A stretch of 25,325 nt of DNA from Halieaceae bacterium (GCA_009886815.1 QXYP01000222.1:1-25325); one strand, 5' to 3'. Positions 17,009 to 25,325 are shown, numbered from the stretch's first letter. Numbers and translations: made by a program. The notes: generated from the sequence alone by a model not told the origin.

Positions 17009-17929
17009 TTACCGACTAGCGTCATCGGAGCTTAAACGCCGATTTTTTCTCTGTTGGCGTAACTTCCTAAAATTATCAAACAGAATAAAAGCAAGACCAC
17101 ACCACACGATAAGGAATGAAGCCAAAGTAACGGGAGTGATGGATTCGCCCAGTATCGTTTGGGCGACTACCAGTTGTAGCGATGGCCCTAGGTACGAAAA
17201 AAGACCGACGGTGGACATCGATAAAATTCTAGCCGAGGCGACATGCGTCAGTAGCGGTACCGCGGTTAATGCGCCGGCACCCAGCAGAAATAAATCGGTG
17301 CGCAATCCGTATTCAAAAAGCCCACCACCTTGATGCAAGAGAAGCCAAGTGGCACCGACGGGCATTAAAAACAGTGACTCCATAAAGAGCCCCTGAATAG
17401 CATCAGCTCGAATGTACTTACGGATAACACTGTAGGTGGCGAAGGAAATAGACAACGTTAGCGACACAACCGGTAGCGTACCGGCAGCAACTAACTGAAC
17501 GGCAACAGCAAGGACCGCCAGGACCATGGCCACCTGCTGAGGACGGGTTGGGTGCTCTCTAAAGACAATAACGCCAGCCATAGCCGTCAATATAGGAAGC
17601 ATGAAATAACCCAAACTGGCTTCTGTGGCACGGCCATTAGTAACGGCAAAAAGAAACACGCCCCAATTAATTGATATCAGTAGCGCCGCCAACGCGGTGA
17701 ATTTCAAAGTGTGCCACTCTTTAAGCAGCGACAACGTCGACCTAAATCGCCCAAAAGCCAACAGCACCAACAAGACCGCAGGTAAAGTCCACACACCGCG
17801 ATGCGCCAGCACATCGAGAGGCGGAACGGGTTTCGTTTGTATCCAATAAAGTGCCGCACACCCCCAAACAGAGTTGGCAATCAGAGCCAATAAAATACCG
17901 AGACGATTTTGAGACACCGATGTCGTCAA
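17009..17929 (-). CDS. rarD: RarD-like EamA-family transporter
   Basis: Ten-helix inner-membrane permease of the drug/metabolite transporter superfamily. The N-terminus (RLGILLALIANSVWG, then a Pro-rich loop and VLAHRGVW) matches RarD, as does INWGVFLFAVTNGRATEASLGYFMLPILT. E. coli RarD is linked by name to chloramphenicol resistance, but the substrate is unknown. The TTG at 17929 gives 306 aa (E. coli 296). It shares TTGA with the stop of the upstream TSUP gene and has GGAG (plus-strand CTCC, 17938-17941) 8 bases before it. The open frame continues to 17989, but that extension lies inside the TSUP gene and has no family match. A Lys/Arg-rich C-terminal tail ends the protein. Confidence 0.9.
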   Translation of the reverse strand: MTTSVSQNRLGILLALIANSVWGCAALYWIQTKPVPPLDVLAHRGVWTLPAVLLVLLAFGRFRSTLSLLKEWHTLKFTALAALLISINWGVFLFAVTNGRATEASLGYFMLPILTAMAGVIVFREHPTRPQQVAMVLAVLAVAVQLVAAGTLPVVSLTLSISFATYSVIRKYIRADAIQGLFMESLFLMPVGATWLLLHQGGGLFEYGLRTDLFLLGAGALTAVPLLTHVASARILSMSTVGLFSYLGPSLQLVVAQTILGESITPVTLASFLIVWCGLAFILFDNFRKLRQQRKNRRLSSDDASR

Positions 17930-18651
17930 GATTCCAACTCCAATACCGTCATGACGACCATACGTAGTGCGAGTGCAGTGACAATCCATTTAAAGAGAGC
18001 TTCAAAGTTTTTTTGCGGTACATATTGGCGCAAGCGCGTGCCCAACCCCGCACCGGCGATGACCCCAACGCTCATCACAGTAATCGTTAGCCACCAGGCA
18101 TTAAAAGCGAACCCTAACAAAGCAAAAGCAACCGTTCGCAACCCATGATTGATCGTCATGTAGACACCCGTATTAACCACAATCCATTCGCGCTCAGTAT
18201 TAATGCGATTAAGCACAGCCGCACCGAGTGGCCCGGTCGCACCTGCCACCATACCCAAACCTGTCTGATAGACGCCCAAAACAAATAGTGCCGAACCGCC
18301 TTTGGGAATAAATCGATCAAAAGGCAGCCAAAGGAGCAGTAAAATTATTACCCCGGCAACAGCGGGCAGCACCGTAAAACTCACCCATCCGACCGCGGGA
18401 CTGCCGATCAAAGCGCCCACCGAGCTTCCTAGGGTTAGGGGAACCAGAAGCTTCAAATCGGCGTGGTTAAAAGCAAAACCCACACGGGCTGCATTGCTAA
18501 TAAATTGAACAAACGCATGGACAGGAATAATGGCCGCCAGTGGTATTAAACCCGGCATCACTAACATCAACACAACGCCGCCACCCAACCCGATGATGGC
18601 CGTCATCAATGACGTCGCAAATCCCGCTAAAGCCAAGATGATCAAATCCAC
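17926..18651 (-). CDS. TSUP (TauE/SafE, PF01925) family permease
   Basis: Inner-membrane protein of 241 aa with about seven to eight hydrophobic helices. It shows the two-fold TSUP pattern: N-terminal GFATSLMTAIIGLGGGVVLM with the conserved glycine-rich turn, and a second half starting at GVYQTGLGMVAGATGPLGA. Family members export or import organosulfur compounds such as sulfite, sulfoacetate or taurine products; the substrate here is unknown. The start is GTG at 18651 with only a weak GAGTGG-like binding site. It forms a two-gene unit with the rarD-like gene (4-base overlap). No sulfur-metabolism genes are adjacent. Confidence 0.85.
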   Translation of the reverse strand: MDLIILALAGFATSLMTAIIGLGGGVVLMLVMPGLIPLAAIIPVHAFVQFISNAARVGFAFNHADLKLLVPLTLGSSVGALIGSPAVGWVSFTVLPAVAGVIILLLLWLPFDRFIPKGGSALFVLGVYQTGLGMVAGATGPLGAAVLNRINTEREWIVVNTGVYMTINHGLRTVAFALLGFAFNAWWLTITVMSVGVIAGAGLGTRLRQYVPQKNFEALFKWIVTALALRMVVMTVLELES

Positions 18652-18964
18652 GAAATTTGCCCACTCATTGCTGACCGATTATTGATTGCTGCGAAAAATA
18701 CTTTCAGCGCCGAAAACCCTCTGCCAGAAAGCGACACAACAAAACAGGGGCGCCAGTGTAACCGCTTTTACGGACCCAGTTTCATCGCTTAATGGGGCTG
18801 TCAGCGCCGGACATACGCGTTAAAGCGGGGGTATATCTCTAGGACCTCAATGCCCAAAGGCAATGGTGCTTAAAAATGTTGCGCCATGCATGCTATTTAG
18901 AGCTGCTCGAGCTTTTCAATGGGCTTCACTGACATGACAGCTAGCATTGCTTAAGCGCCTACGA
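18652..18964. other. Intergenic gap of 313 bases, no gene seen
   Basis: This gap separates the start of the TSUP gene from the end of the AddA-like gene, both on the minus strand. No open frame with a family match, no RNA gene and no hairpin followed by a T-run was recognised. It must hold the end of the addBA transcript and the promoter of the TSUP-rarD pair. An AATAAT on the minus strand (18678-18683) is the best -10 candidate, but it has no convincing -35. Confidence 0.5.
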
Positions 18965-21900
18965 TCAAAGACCCTCCGGACAGATCCACAAGCTAGCAGC
19001 CGGAAAGTACAACGCGGTTTTTACCGGGCTAGGCGTAGGGAAAAAAGATTCGATGACCGTGCGGTATCGAACCAATTGAGCCGAGTAATCCTGGACCTCT
19101 CTTGCCAGAAATTGCTGCTCGCTCTCGGTTGCGCTGGGATGACTCGTTTTATAGTCAATGACCCAGCGATAACCGGTCTCGGGATCAAGAAAAGTTCGAT
19201 CAATAATGTGCTGCACGGGCGCGCCGTTTGCGCCAGGGGACATAAGCACTAGCTCGCTGTGGGCCTCGGGATGTTGCCCAAGAATCCAGCGACCTCGCTT
19301 ATCTTTAAGGGTTGCTGCGACCATGGCCTCCGCTGTCGTCAAAGAGTCAGCCAATGAATGGGCACTGAGTCCCCCATCAATGAGGCCAAACTCCAGCCCA
19401 CGCCGGATCGTGGCATCCACTTCTGTGGGGAGCACGGCTCGCTGACTCAACAACTCGAGCGCCCTATGAACAACGACACCGACCACCCTTTCCATAAAAT
19501 AACCGTTCGACTGAATCGAGACCGACTGCCCACCCAGAACGTCTTGCTCCGTTGGGTTCTTAGTCTTACCACTCGCCTCGGAGTTTTGCGCCCCAAAGCT
19601 CGCCACAGGTAGGCGCCACAACATGCACCCCGGCGAGCTTGACCCGGTGTCGCTAGCATCTTTTTTCAGGTGTGCCTCAGCAGATGTCGATGAATGTTCA
19701 ATGACCTCATCAGACAGCGCCTCACGGAGAATACCCAGCGGCGTAGTGGTACCGGGCCACGTGAGCTGAGTGCTATCGTCACTGTCAGCTGCACCCAAAC
19801 CGCTCAGCCATACGCGATAACGCGCCCGGGTTACTCCAACATACAGCAGCCGACGTAGCTCAGCGGCCTCTCTCCCCTTTTGTAACCAATTGAGGTAGTT
19901 GTAAAGCGTGGGGCTGCTTTTCTGACGGTCATCTGCTGCAATGAGCAATCCATACTGCCCGGCCTCTGAGTGTAAATGCCAACGTAAAAGTGCCCGCTGA
20001 TTGCCTCGAGTTCCTTTATGAAGTGCCGGCATAAAAACATAGTCAAACTGTAACCCTTTGGCCTTATGAAGGGTCATGAGCTCAACGCCCGATTGACCGA
20101 GCTCATGGCTTGCATAAAGCTGATCAAGGGCGGTTTCCAGCCACTCAGGATCCAATCCAACCCCCTCGACATCTGCGCGAACGAGTAGATCGAAAAAACG
20201 CATTGCGTCTGCCCTTCCCTGGGTCGATAACGTCGATGCTGCTTGAAGCTGCAGCCAAATCTGTTCTATCCAAACTCGCAGGGACAGTCGGTCTCGTCGC
20301 GTCTCCGCCCAGTCTAAAGCTGCATCTAAAGCCCCTGCTCGAGTAGCCGCATCGGGATTAAGCAATTCGGTAGCCCGACGAAGTGCTTTTCGTAAACTGA
20401 ACGGTCGCGGTTCATCTTCAAGGAGACGATAAATATCGGATAGGGTCAAGCCGCAAAAAGGGGCCCGCAGTAAAGCCAAGGCGGCCACTTCATCGGCTGG
20501 ATTTGCCAGCCAGCGACACAGTGACAAGAGATCCATTACGGCCGCTGAGTGCTGAATTTTCTCTAGGTCACGTCCTAGAAACGGTACGTCATTTTGCTGA
20601 AGCGCTGCAATAATCGGTGCGGCATGGCTGCGCGCTCGCATTAAGACCGCAATCGTCGCGTCAGGCTCCCTTTGACAGATCTGGGCGATTTTTTCAGCGA
20701 TCCAATTGGCCTCGCCCAAACCCCCATCATCTGGAAACAAATGGGCCTCTACGGCATTGCCCGCCAGAGCCCCGTTGACCGGCACCGCATGGGTATGACT
20801 CACTTCACCGCGTTCCGCATGACTCACCTTGGGTAGAATCTGAGCAAACACACGATTCACCCAGTCAACGACACCGGCCTGGGAACGAAAGTTCCGGGTG
20901 AGCTCTAGAGATTCTAGCGGCAAGCCGCCAATACCCGACGCTTTTGCCTGAAGAAACAAACCGACATTGGCATAGCGAAAGCCATAAATAGACTGCATGC
21001 CATCGCCCACAATAAAAGCGGTTCTCGGTGATGCCCCGGTTGCATTGTGCTCATGCCATCCGCGCATAAGTTTTTTCAATAAATCGAACTGCTGCTTCGA
21101 GGTATCTTGGAACTCGTCGACCAAAATGTGGGCAATCTGATAATCAAGGCGTAAAGCCAAGTCGGTAGGTTCTTCATCAGACCCCAACGCCTGCGAAGCC
21201 GCCAAGGCCACATGGGTAAAATCTACCCGCCCTTCACGTTGAAATATTAACAAGAGTTGAGCCTGCAAAACCGGTAGTAATCGGGACAACCGCAAAACCA
21301 GTGCCCAACTGGTATCGTCACCTGATATGACGGGCAACGAACGCAGCTCCAATAGTGCCGAGGGAACAGATCGCTCACTTATACTTGTCAGTAAAGTTTG
21401 TAAGCGGGCTTTAGCGTCTGATTTTGCCGGGAATCCTATTTTGACATTAACGCCACCGGGTTTTCGCCAGTCATCGGTGCTTGTCAACAGTATGTGAGCG
21501 GCGCACTGCCAACTCTCGAAGGCTTTGTAGTCGGCGCGCAAATCGACTTCGGGCTTTCCCAACGCATCGGCAGACCATTGAGCAAGTGCCTGAAGTTCTT
21601 CGAGGCAAAAGGCAAAATCGCCGTGAAGTCGTTCAATAACCGATTGAATGAGTGCTTCGACCGTCGCCTGCAAAGCCCGACCTGCTGCTGCTGGCTCGGC
21701 ATGCTGGCCGAGGCTACCGCCCCAGTCACCGCGCCTCGCCAATAGCGCAACCAGTAAGCCCCGCAGCACGCTCCAATCGTTATTGAAATGCAATAACAAA
21801 CAGCGAAGATCATCGGCAACCGGCGTACCGCTCCCCACCGTAGCAAAAAGCTCAACCACCGCCTGCTCAAATAGCGGCTGGTCCTGTTCAGTAATTTCAA

Positions 21901-22309
21901 TAGCACCGCCCAGCCCACTGAGTATCGGCATCTGACGGGTCAGATCAGCGCACAGGCTATCAATCGTACGAATATTGAATTCTTCTGGGTCTAAAGACCA
22001 CTGCTGTTCATCGGCATGGGCTAGCACTGCCAGAGCCAAATTACGCGTTTGCTGCTCATGACCTGCCGTGACTTCGACCCCGCACCGAGCTTCTTCGAGC
22101 TTAATCAACAGCCGCTCGCGCATTTCTGCCGCAGCCTTCCGGGTGAAGGTCATGGCGAGGACCTGCTCGGGACGTTCAACGGTAGGCAACAGCGCTAGGA
22201 TTCGTTGCGTCAGCAGCTCGGTTTTTCCTGAGCCCGCGGGTGCAGTAACGCAAAAGCTGCGGGTCGGGTCTAGGGCCGTCAATCGAACCTGCTGGTCAGT
22301 AGCACTCAC
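18965..22309 (-). CDS. addA: AddA-like UvrD-family helicase-nuclease
   Basis: Large subunit of an AddAB/RecBCD-type enzyme that resects double-strand DNA ends before recombination. It has 1114 aa. SF1A helicase motifs: Walker A APAGSGKTE (about 23-31), AMTFTRKAAAEMRER (motif Ia), VDEFQDTS (Walker B, about 392-399), VGDGMQSIYGFRYA (motif III), LTRNFRS (IV), LMTLHKAKGLQFDYVF (V) and LLYVGVTRAR (VI). The C-terminal PD-(D/E)XK nuclease shows VVHRALELL, IIDRTF (about 1035), WVIDYKTS (about 1053) and QLVRYR, so the active site looks intact. The GTG start at 22309 overlaps the addB stop (GTGA) and has GAGGAGG just upstream. The length and the VGDGMQSIY form match AddA-like proteins of gammaproteobacteria; RecB is less likely because an AddB-like partner precedes it. 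Confidence 0.92.
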   Translation of the reverse strand: MSATDQQVRLTALDPTRSFCVTAPAGSGKTELLTQRILALLPTVERPEQVLAMTFTRKAAAEMRERLLIKLEEARCGVEVTAGHEQQTRNLALAVLAHADEQQWSLDPEEFNIRTIDSLCADLTRQMPILSGLGGAIEITEQDQPLFEQAVVELFATVGSGTPVADDLRCLLLHFNNDWSVLRGLLVALLARRGDWGGSLGQHAEPAAAGRALQATVEALIQSVIERLHGDFAFCLEELQALAQWSADALGKPEVDLRADYKAFESWQCAAHILLTSTDDWRKPGGVNVKIGFPAKSDAKARLQTLLTSISERSVPSALLELRSLPVISGDDTSWALVLRLSRLLPVLQAQLLLIFQREGRVDFTHVALAASQALGSDEEPTDLALRLDYQIAHILVDEFQDTSKQQFDLLKKLMRGWHEHNATGASPRTAFIVGDGMQSIYGFRYANVGLFLQAKASGIGGLPLESLELTRNFRSQAGVVDWVNRVFAQILPKVSHAERGEVSHTHAVPVNGALAGNAVEAHLFPDDGGLGEANWIAEKIAQICQREPDATIAVLMRARSHAAPIIAALQQNDVPFLGRDLEKIQHSAAVMDLLSLCRWLANPADEVAALALLRAPFCGLTLSDIYRLLEDEPRPFSLRKALRRATELLNPDAATRAGALDAALDWAETRRDRLSLRVWIEQIWLQLQAASTLSTQGRADAMRFFDLLVRADVEGVGLDPEWLETALDQLYASHELGQSGVELMTLHKAKGLQFDYVFMPALHKGTRGNQRALLRWHLHSEAGQYGLLIAADDRQKSSPTLYNYLNWLQKGREAAELRRLLYVGVTRARYRVWLSGLGAADSDDSTQLTWPGTTTPLGILREALSDEVIEHSSTSAEAHLKKDASDTGSSSPGCMLWRLPVASFGAQNSEASGKTKNPTEQDVLGGQSVSIQSNGYFMERVVGVVVHRALELLSQRAVLPTEVDATIRRGLEFGLIDGGLSAHSLADSLTTAEAMVAATLKDKRGRWILGQHPEAHSELVLMSPGANGAPVQHIIDRTFLDPETGYRWVIDYKTSHPSATESEQQFLAREVQDYSAQLVRYRTVIESFFPTPSPVKTALYFPAASLWICPEGL

Positions 22310-23757
22310 AGCGCACCCTCCTCTAGGTTAAGAAGAGTTTCTTCAGGTAGCTCAGCATTCTGGGAATATCGACAAACACTCCCCAATGCACAATATCGGC
22401 AAGCATTAGGTTGTGGATCGATGGCGGCATGGCCCCGCACAAAATCATTAGCCAACCCCTCCAATCGATGGCGCCAAGTCGCCCGCAAGGCCTCCCAGCT
22501 TGCCACGGGTTCACTTTCATAACGCTTCACCTGATCTTCTAAGGCGAGTTCTTTACCCCCTAGGCCCAAGGCTTCGCCCAAAAACACGTACTCGACGCCT
22601 TCTTGATGCACTCGACCAAAAGCAACCCCCTCGACACTGTCATTAAGCAATGCATATAAAGGTAATTGGGCATCACTGGGTCGTTCGCCTAACCAACTCG
22701 AGCGCTTAACAGATCCTGTTTTGTAGTCGATGACGATCTCTCGCCCATCATCCAAGCGGTCGATTCGATCAGGCCTCAGATTTAGCGTTAAAGCCCCCAG
22801 AGTCAGCTCATGACTGTCCTCTTGTTCGACAACATGGAAGTCACCGTCGCGATGCACTTCGACTGCAAGCCAGCTTTCCAGCAAAGTGGTCACGCGCTCG
22901 ATCTCTAAATCAAGGCAGGCGCTGCCAACCCGCTTTCTAATGTTGCGATACCGTCGCTGCTCTCTGCGCTCTAGAGCCTGCACCGCCCTTTCTGTTGATC
23001 CACTGACAAGCACTTCAATTTCACCCTCATTCAGACCTCGCAGGCTGGTACTGTCTTTTAAAGTCTCCCAAATAAAGCGGAGCGCATCGTGGACGATGTT
23101 GCCACGCTCTGCTGGGGTCAGCCCAAATACCGGGGTGGCCACATTGGCAGGACCTAGGCGATGGCTGATCCATGCGCGAAACGGGCAATTAGACTGGTTG
23201 CTGACGACGCTGGCCCCGCCGCCCCATTGAACATTTGCTCCCCCCACAGGCACATTGCCTTCCTCCAAAGACTCTAGCGACAAGGAGCCGGGCCAGTGGC
23301 TAGGCACTTGCTCTTCACTCAGGGGGCTGATCGGGGCTATGGCATGTGCCAGAGGACTGGGCAAGACCTCAAGTCCCTCCTGCACACTGGCGTAACTCGC
23401 GCTCACGTCACCGTGAGTGGCCCGCAAACTATCCAACAACGCGATAGCAGAAGCCTCAAGCGCTACGCTATCGCTGTCTAACAAACCCAACTCTCGCTGC
23501 AGCCGGCGCGGTAAAAAAGGTAAGAGTTGGGGTCTTTGAGGAAGCCGTCCCGACTGTAAGCCACAAATCCAGAGGGCATCGAATTGCAGACCAACCACCT
23601 CCTGTGGACCAAAAACCTGCACCGCGGTCTCGTCGGTTTTTGGCTGAAAAACCCGATCATCCAAGCATTGCTCCCAGAGCAAAATGAGCTGCAGAAAAGA
23701 TATTTCTCCAAGCATCCTGTGCTGCCAGTTCGTCCAAGGCGACTTCCAAGCGCTCAA
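22306..23757 (-). CDS. addB: AddB-like nuclease, C-terminal fragment after frameshift
   Basis: Downstream part of the split AddB-like gene. From about 23700 down it encodes the second half of the inactive helicase region (FQPKTDETAVQVFGPQEVVGLQFDALWICGL) and the full nuclease. The nuclease shows LRPDRIDRL, IVIDYKTG and a Gln further on (DAQLPLYALL), the PD-(D/E)XK core. The four cysteines of the AddB-type [4Fe-4S] clasp are present: one in NCPFRAW before the nuclease and three in CRYCALGSVC near the end. The open frame begins at a TTG (23757), but its first residues (MSAWKSPW) are out-of-frame translation of the upstream half, so there is no true start. An ATG at 23715 also falls in the overlap. 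Read together with the other fragment, the ancestral protein would be about 903 aa. Confidence 0.85.
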   Translation of the reverse strand: MSAWKSPWTNWQHRMLGEISFLQLILLWEQCLDDRVFQPKTDETAVQVFGPQEVVGLQFDALWICGLQSGRLPQRPQLLPFLPRRLQRELGLLDSDSVALEASAIALLDSLRATHGDVSASYASVQEGLEVLPSPLAHAIAPISPLSEEQVPSHWPGSLSLESLEEGNVPVGGANVQWGGGASVVSNQSNCPFRAWISHRLGPANVATPVFGLTPAERGNIVHDALRFIWETLKDSTSLRGLNEGEIEVLVSGSTERAVQALERREQRRYRNIRKRVGSACLDLEIERVTTLLESWLAVEVHRDGDFHVVEQEDSHELTLGALTLNLRPDRIDRLDDGREIVIDYKTGSVKRSSWLGERPSDAQLPLYALLNDSVEGVAFGRVHQEGVEYVFLGEALGLGGKELALEDQVKRYESEPVASWEALRATWRHRLEGLANDFVRGHAAIDPQPNACRYCALGSVCRYSQNAELPEETLLNLEEGAL

Positions 23758-25018
23758 ACTGCTGGTATTCCAGAGAATCTAGCGCCGCACGACCCGGCCA
23801 CTGCCAAACTCGAAGGACATCACGAATGGCATCTAGCCACAGCGAGGGCAGTCGTTTTTCGCGAGTACTGCGATCTGTGCGAAAGAGCCCAAAAACTCGC
23901 GTTAAATGGGCCTCAGGAGCAAAGGTTTCAGCCAAATGGCTCAAGTCGCGTTTATCAATACGTTCGCTGGCCAATTCGGTACAAGCTCGACGCAATTGCT
24001 GTAGCCCTGTGCCATTGAGATCTGCCCCGCCATGAAGAAAAGGCGACCGCAGCAAGGCCAACACCTCGCTTCGCAAGAAACTGACGGTGTCGCCCGCTGC
24101 AGCCAATCGAAGCGCCAATAAGGCATCACGAAACATCGGCGTCTGAGATAACGGCATACCGGAAGAGAAGTTGACCGGCAATGCGGCGTATCGCGCGCCC
24201 AGGCAATCAAACTCCTGTCGCAGTTGGTATTCGAGCTCTGGGCGGTCACGATTGAAGTCGAGCAATACTATGGCTGTACTGCCGGCGTTGTCGCGGTGCC
24301 TTTGTGCGGCCCATTTAGCGATAGCCACCGACTCTGCCCGCTGACTTGGAAACTTTTGTGTCGCCAGCGTGGAAAAACTGCCCCGCTCCGGCACAGAAGG
24401 CCCCTGCGAAATAGCCCACTGGTTGAGTGCCTGACGGGTCAATGGCGGTAGCTGCAGAACATGGCAAAGCACAACAGAAGTTTTTGACTGTACGGGCACT
24501 GTCAGCAGGCTGCGGTAGATATCTGCGCGAGTCGCCCAAGCATTGTTTTCTAGCTGCCGAGCAAAGCTGGAGCACCACCGTTCGAACGTGGCGCAGTCGG
24601 CGTCAAAGCCGAAGTACTGGCGCTGGAATTTATCTTCGGGGTCGCCACCCCACATCAGCCACTGCTGCCGGGCGCGTAGCGCTTGCTCGGCGGCTGAGGA
24701 AGGTTGAATCAGGCTAAAATCGGCCTGTTTTTTTAAATCTGCCTGAATCACCTGCATCCATAGCCGTCGCTCTGCGACGCGCCCCAGCAGTCGACGGGGT
24801 GGCAAATTACCCGCCTCCACCTGCTCACGCCAAACCGCCTCCAACCAACCGTCTACGGGCAGAATCGTTGGCGGCTGAAGGACAGACTGCCCCTCTTTCA
24901 GTTGCTCTTCAGCAATGGCTTGCATCATGACGCGAGACAGCCGTAATCCCGGCGTTAAAAACACGTCACCTTTTGCCAAAAACTCTCTAAAGAGGGACAA
25001 ATCAACCGCAGCTCTCAC
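23657..25018 (-). CDS. addB: AddB-like protein, N-terminal fragment ending at a frameshift
   Basis: Upstream part (453 aa in this frame) of a PD-(D/E)XK nuclease-family partner of AddA. It starts at a GTG (25018) and shows the family N-terminus: TPGLRLSRVMMQAIAEEQ, then PPTILPVDGWLEAVW, then the RLLGRVAERRLWMQVI segment. The native frame runs to about LDELAAQDAWR; the remaining residues to the stop at 23657 (FSAAHFALGAMLG) are out of frame. No helicase Walker motif is visible, as expected for AddB-like proteins of this type. It is divergent from the DAHP synthase gene. If the frameshift is real, this fragment alone would lack the nuclease and the Fe-S clasp and be non-functional. Confidence 0.85.
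   Translation of the reverse strand: MRAAVDLSLFREFLAKGDVFLTPGLRLSRVMMQAIAEEQLKEGQSVLQPPTILPVDGWLEAVWREQVEAGNLPPRRLLGRVAERRLWMQVIQADLKKQADFSLIQPSSAAEQALRARQQWLMWGGDPEDKFQRQYFGFDADCATFERWCSSFARQLENNAWATRADIYRSLLTVPVQSKTSVVLCHVLQLPPLTRQALNQWAISQGPSVPERGSFSTLATQKFPSQRAESVAIAKWAAQRHRDNAGSTAIVLLDFNRDRPELEYQLRQEFDCLGARYAALPVNFSSGMPLSQTPMFRDALLALRLAAAGDTVSFLRSEVLALLRSPFLHGGADLNGTGLQQLRRACTELASERIDKRDLSHLAETFAPEAHLTRVFGLFRTDRSTREKRLPSLWLDAIRDVLRVWQWPGRAALDSLEYQQFERLEVALDELAAQDAWRNIFSAAHFALGAMLG
23691..23710 (-). other. Frameshift site in the AddB-like gene
   Basis: The family match moves from one minus-strand frame to the next within this stretch, which holds two short homopolymers: TTTT (plus-strand AAAA, 23694-23697) and AAA (plus-strand TTT, 23703-23705). 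Removing one base from either run joins the halves: dropping an A gives QDAWRISFLQLILLWEQ, and dropping a T gives QDAWRNIFLQLILLWEQ. Both fit the expected helix before FQP. The cause may be a sequencing or assembly error, a real mutation, or (less likely) programmed +1 shifting. Confidence 0.75.
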
Positions 25019-25050
25019 ACCCTAGCTCCAAGTTTTGTATAAATCATTGC

Positions 25051-25079
25051 ATGACGCTGCGCACTCAGCCGGTTAGAAT
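25051..25079 (+). promoter_or_regulatory. Candidate promoter for the DAHP synthase gene
   Basis: ATGACG (25051-25056, 4 of 6 to the -35 consensus), a 17-base spacer and TAGAAT (25074-25079, 5 of 6 to the -10 consensus) lie about 74 bases before the ATG at 25153. A TATAAA at 25038-25043 is an alternative -10 with no -35. No TyrR or TrpR operator was recognised. Confidence 0.3.
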
Positions 25080-25152
25080 CCGCAGCGCATCGGCCGCTGT
25101 ACACCCACATTGCCGTATCCCGAGTTCCATTGAATATTGCAGGCAAACTAGC

Positions 25153-25325
25153 ATGTCCAAACCCCATGTTCACAATGTTAACGTCGCAGCGCAAAAAGTT
25201 TTGGTAGCACCCGCCGCTTTACGCGACACAATTGACGTCAATGATGCTCTCAAAGACCGCGTTGCTAAGACGCGAGAGGCCATTGAAAATATTCTCGATA
25301 GAACAGACCACCGACTTATCGTTGT
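25153..25325 (+). CDS. Class I 3-deoxy-7-phosphoheptulonate (DAHP) synthase, 3'-truncated
   Basis: First enzyme of the shikimate pathway: condenses phosphoenolpyruvate and erythrose-4-phosphate. Only about 57 residues are inside the window. The N-terminal pattern VLVAPAALRDTI, then DALKDRVAKTREAIENIL and DHRLIVV, aligns with E. coli AroG/AroF/AroH just before the IGPCSIHD motif, which would follow beyond the edge. The ATG has a GCAGG binding site about 8 bases upstream (25139-25143). Which feedback type (Tyr, Phe or Trp) it is cannot be judged from this fragment, so no symbol is given. Confidence 0.88.
   Translation, partial: MSKPHVHNVNVAAQKVLVAPAALRDTIDVNDALKDRVAKTREAIENILDRTDHRLIV

Noticed and set aside
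17930..17989. Longer rarD start at 17989
   Set aside because: The extra 20 residues lie inside the TSUP gene and do not resemble RarD; the TTG with a GGAG site at the TTGA overlap matches family length.
15542..18651. The two TauE/SafE-labelled genes as a duplicated pair
   Set aside because: The ccoS-linked protein has Cys motifs GHCMGMCGG and PCGLVYSAL (DsbD_2 type), whereas the minus-strand protein is a glycine-rich TSUP permease; they belong to different families.
18965..25018. addBA region as part of a defence island
   Set aside because: Both proteins are standard housekeeping repair factors and no toxin, nuclease-sensor or mobile genes flank them.

Overview
The window reads as chromosomal, gene-dense DNA from a gammaproteobacterium, probably a marine, aerobic or microaerobic member of the Pseudomonadales/Cellvibrionales area. 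This rests on the protein sequences and on familiar gene neighbourhoods (nadB-sdhE-ygfZ; ccoNOQP-GHIS). The exact lineage cannot be fixed by eye. No rRNA, tRNA, CRISPR array, insertion sequence or prophage was seen.

Layout. Positions 1-1214: 3' part of nadB (NAD biosynthesis), ending tail-to-tail with sdhE (flavinylation of succinate dehydrogenase). Positions 1667-3438: ygfZ and, convergent to it, ung (uracil-DNA glycosylase). Positions 3540-7031: a 1163-residue DUF1631 protein whose C-terminus looks like a decayed GGDEF-EAL pair. Positions 7166-7768: a Yip1-family membrane protein. Positions 7920-16306: a complete cbb3 cytochrome c oxidase locus: structural genes ccoN, ccoO, ccoQ, ccoP, then assembly and copper-supply genes ccoG, ccoH, ccoI, ccoS and a SafE/DsbD_2-like membrane protein with a histidine-rich tail. 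Positions 16300-16965: a MobA/MocA-like nucleotidyltransferase overlapping the end of that operon. On the minus strand, 17009-18651: rarD-like and TSUP (TauE) permease genes overlapping by four bases. On the minus strand, 18965-25018: an AddA-like helicase-nuclease and an AddB-like nuclease for double-strand break repair; the AddB-like gene is split by a one-base frameshift near 23694-23705. Positions 25153-25325: start of a class I DAHP synthase (aromatic amino acid pathway).

How the genes work together. The cco genes form one dense transcription unit with short gaps or overlaps. It codes for a high-affinity terminal oxidase, a Cu(II)-reductase-type polyferredoxin (CcoG), a copper P-type ATPase (CcoI) and small assembly proteins. 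The addB/addA pair forms one operon (GTGA overlap). TTG or GTG starts inside short overlaps recur (ccoI, ccoP, rarD, addA). Small genes often missed by length cut-offs (ccoQ, ccoS) are present and intact.

Most of the window is well-known housekeeping and respiratory content. I found no convincing new multi-gene system. The points most worth a second look are the DUF1631 protein with degenerate signalling domains, the addB frameshift, the His-rich tail on the ccoS-linked permease, and several small inverted or tandem repeats.
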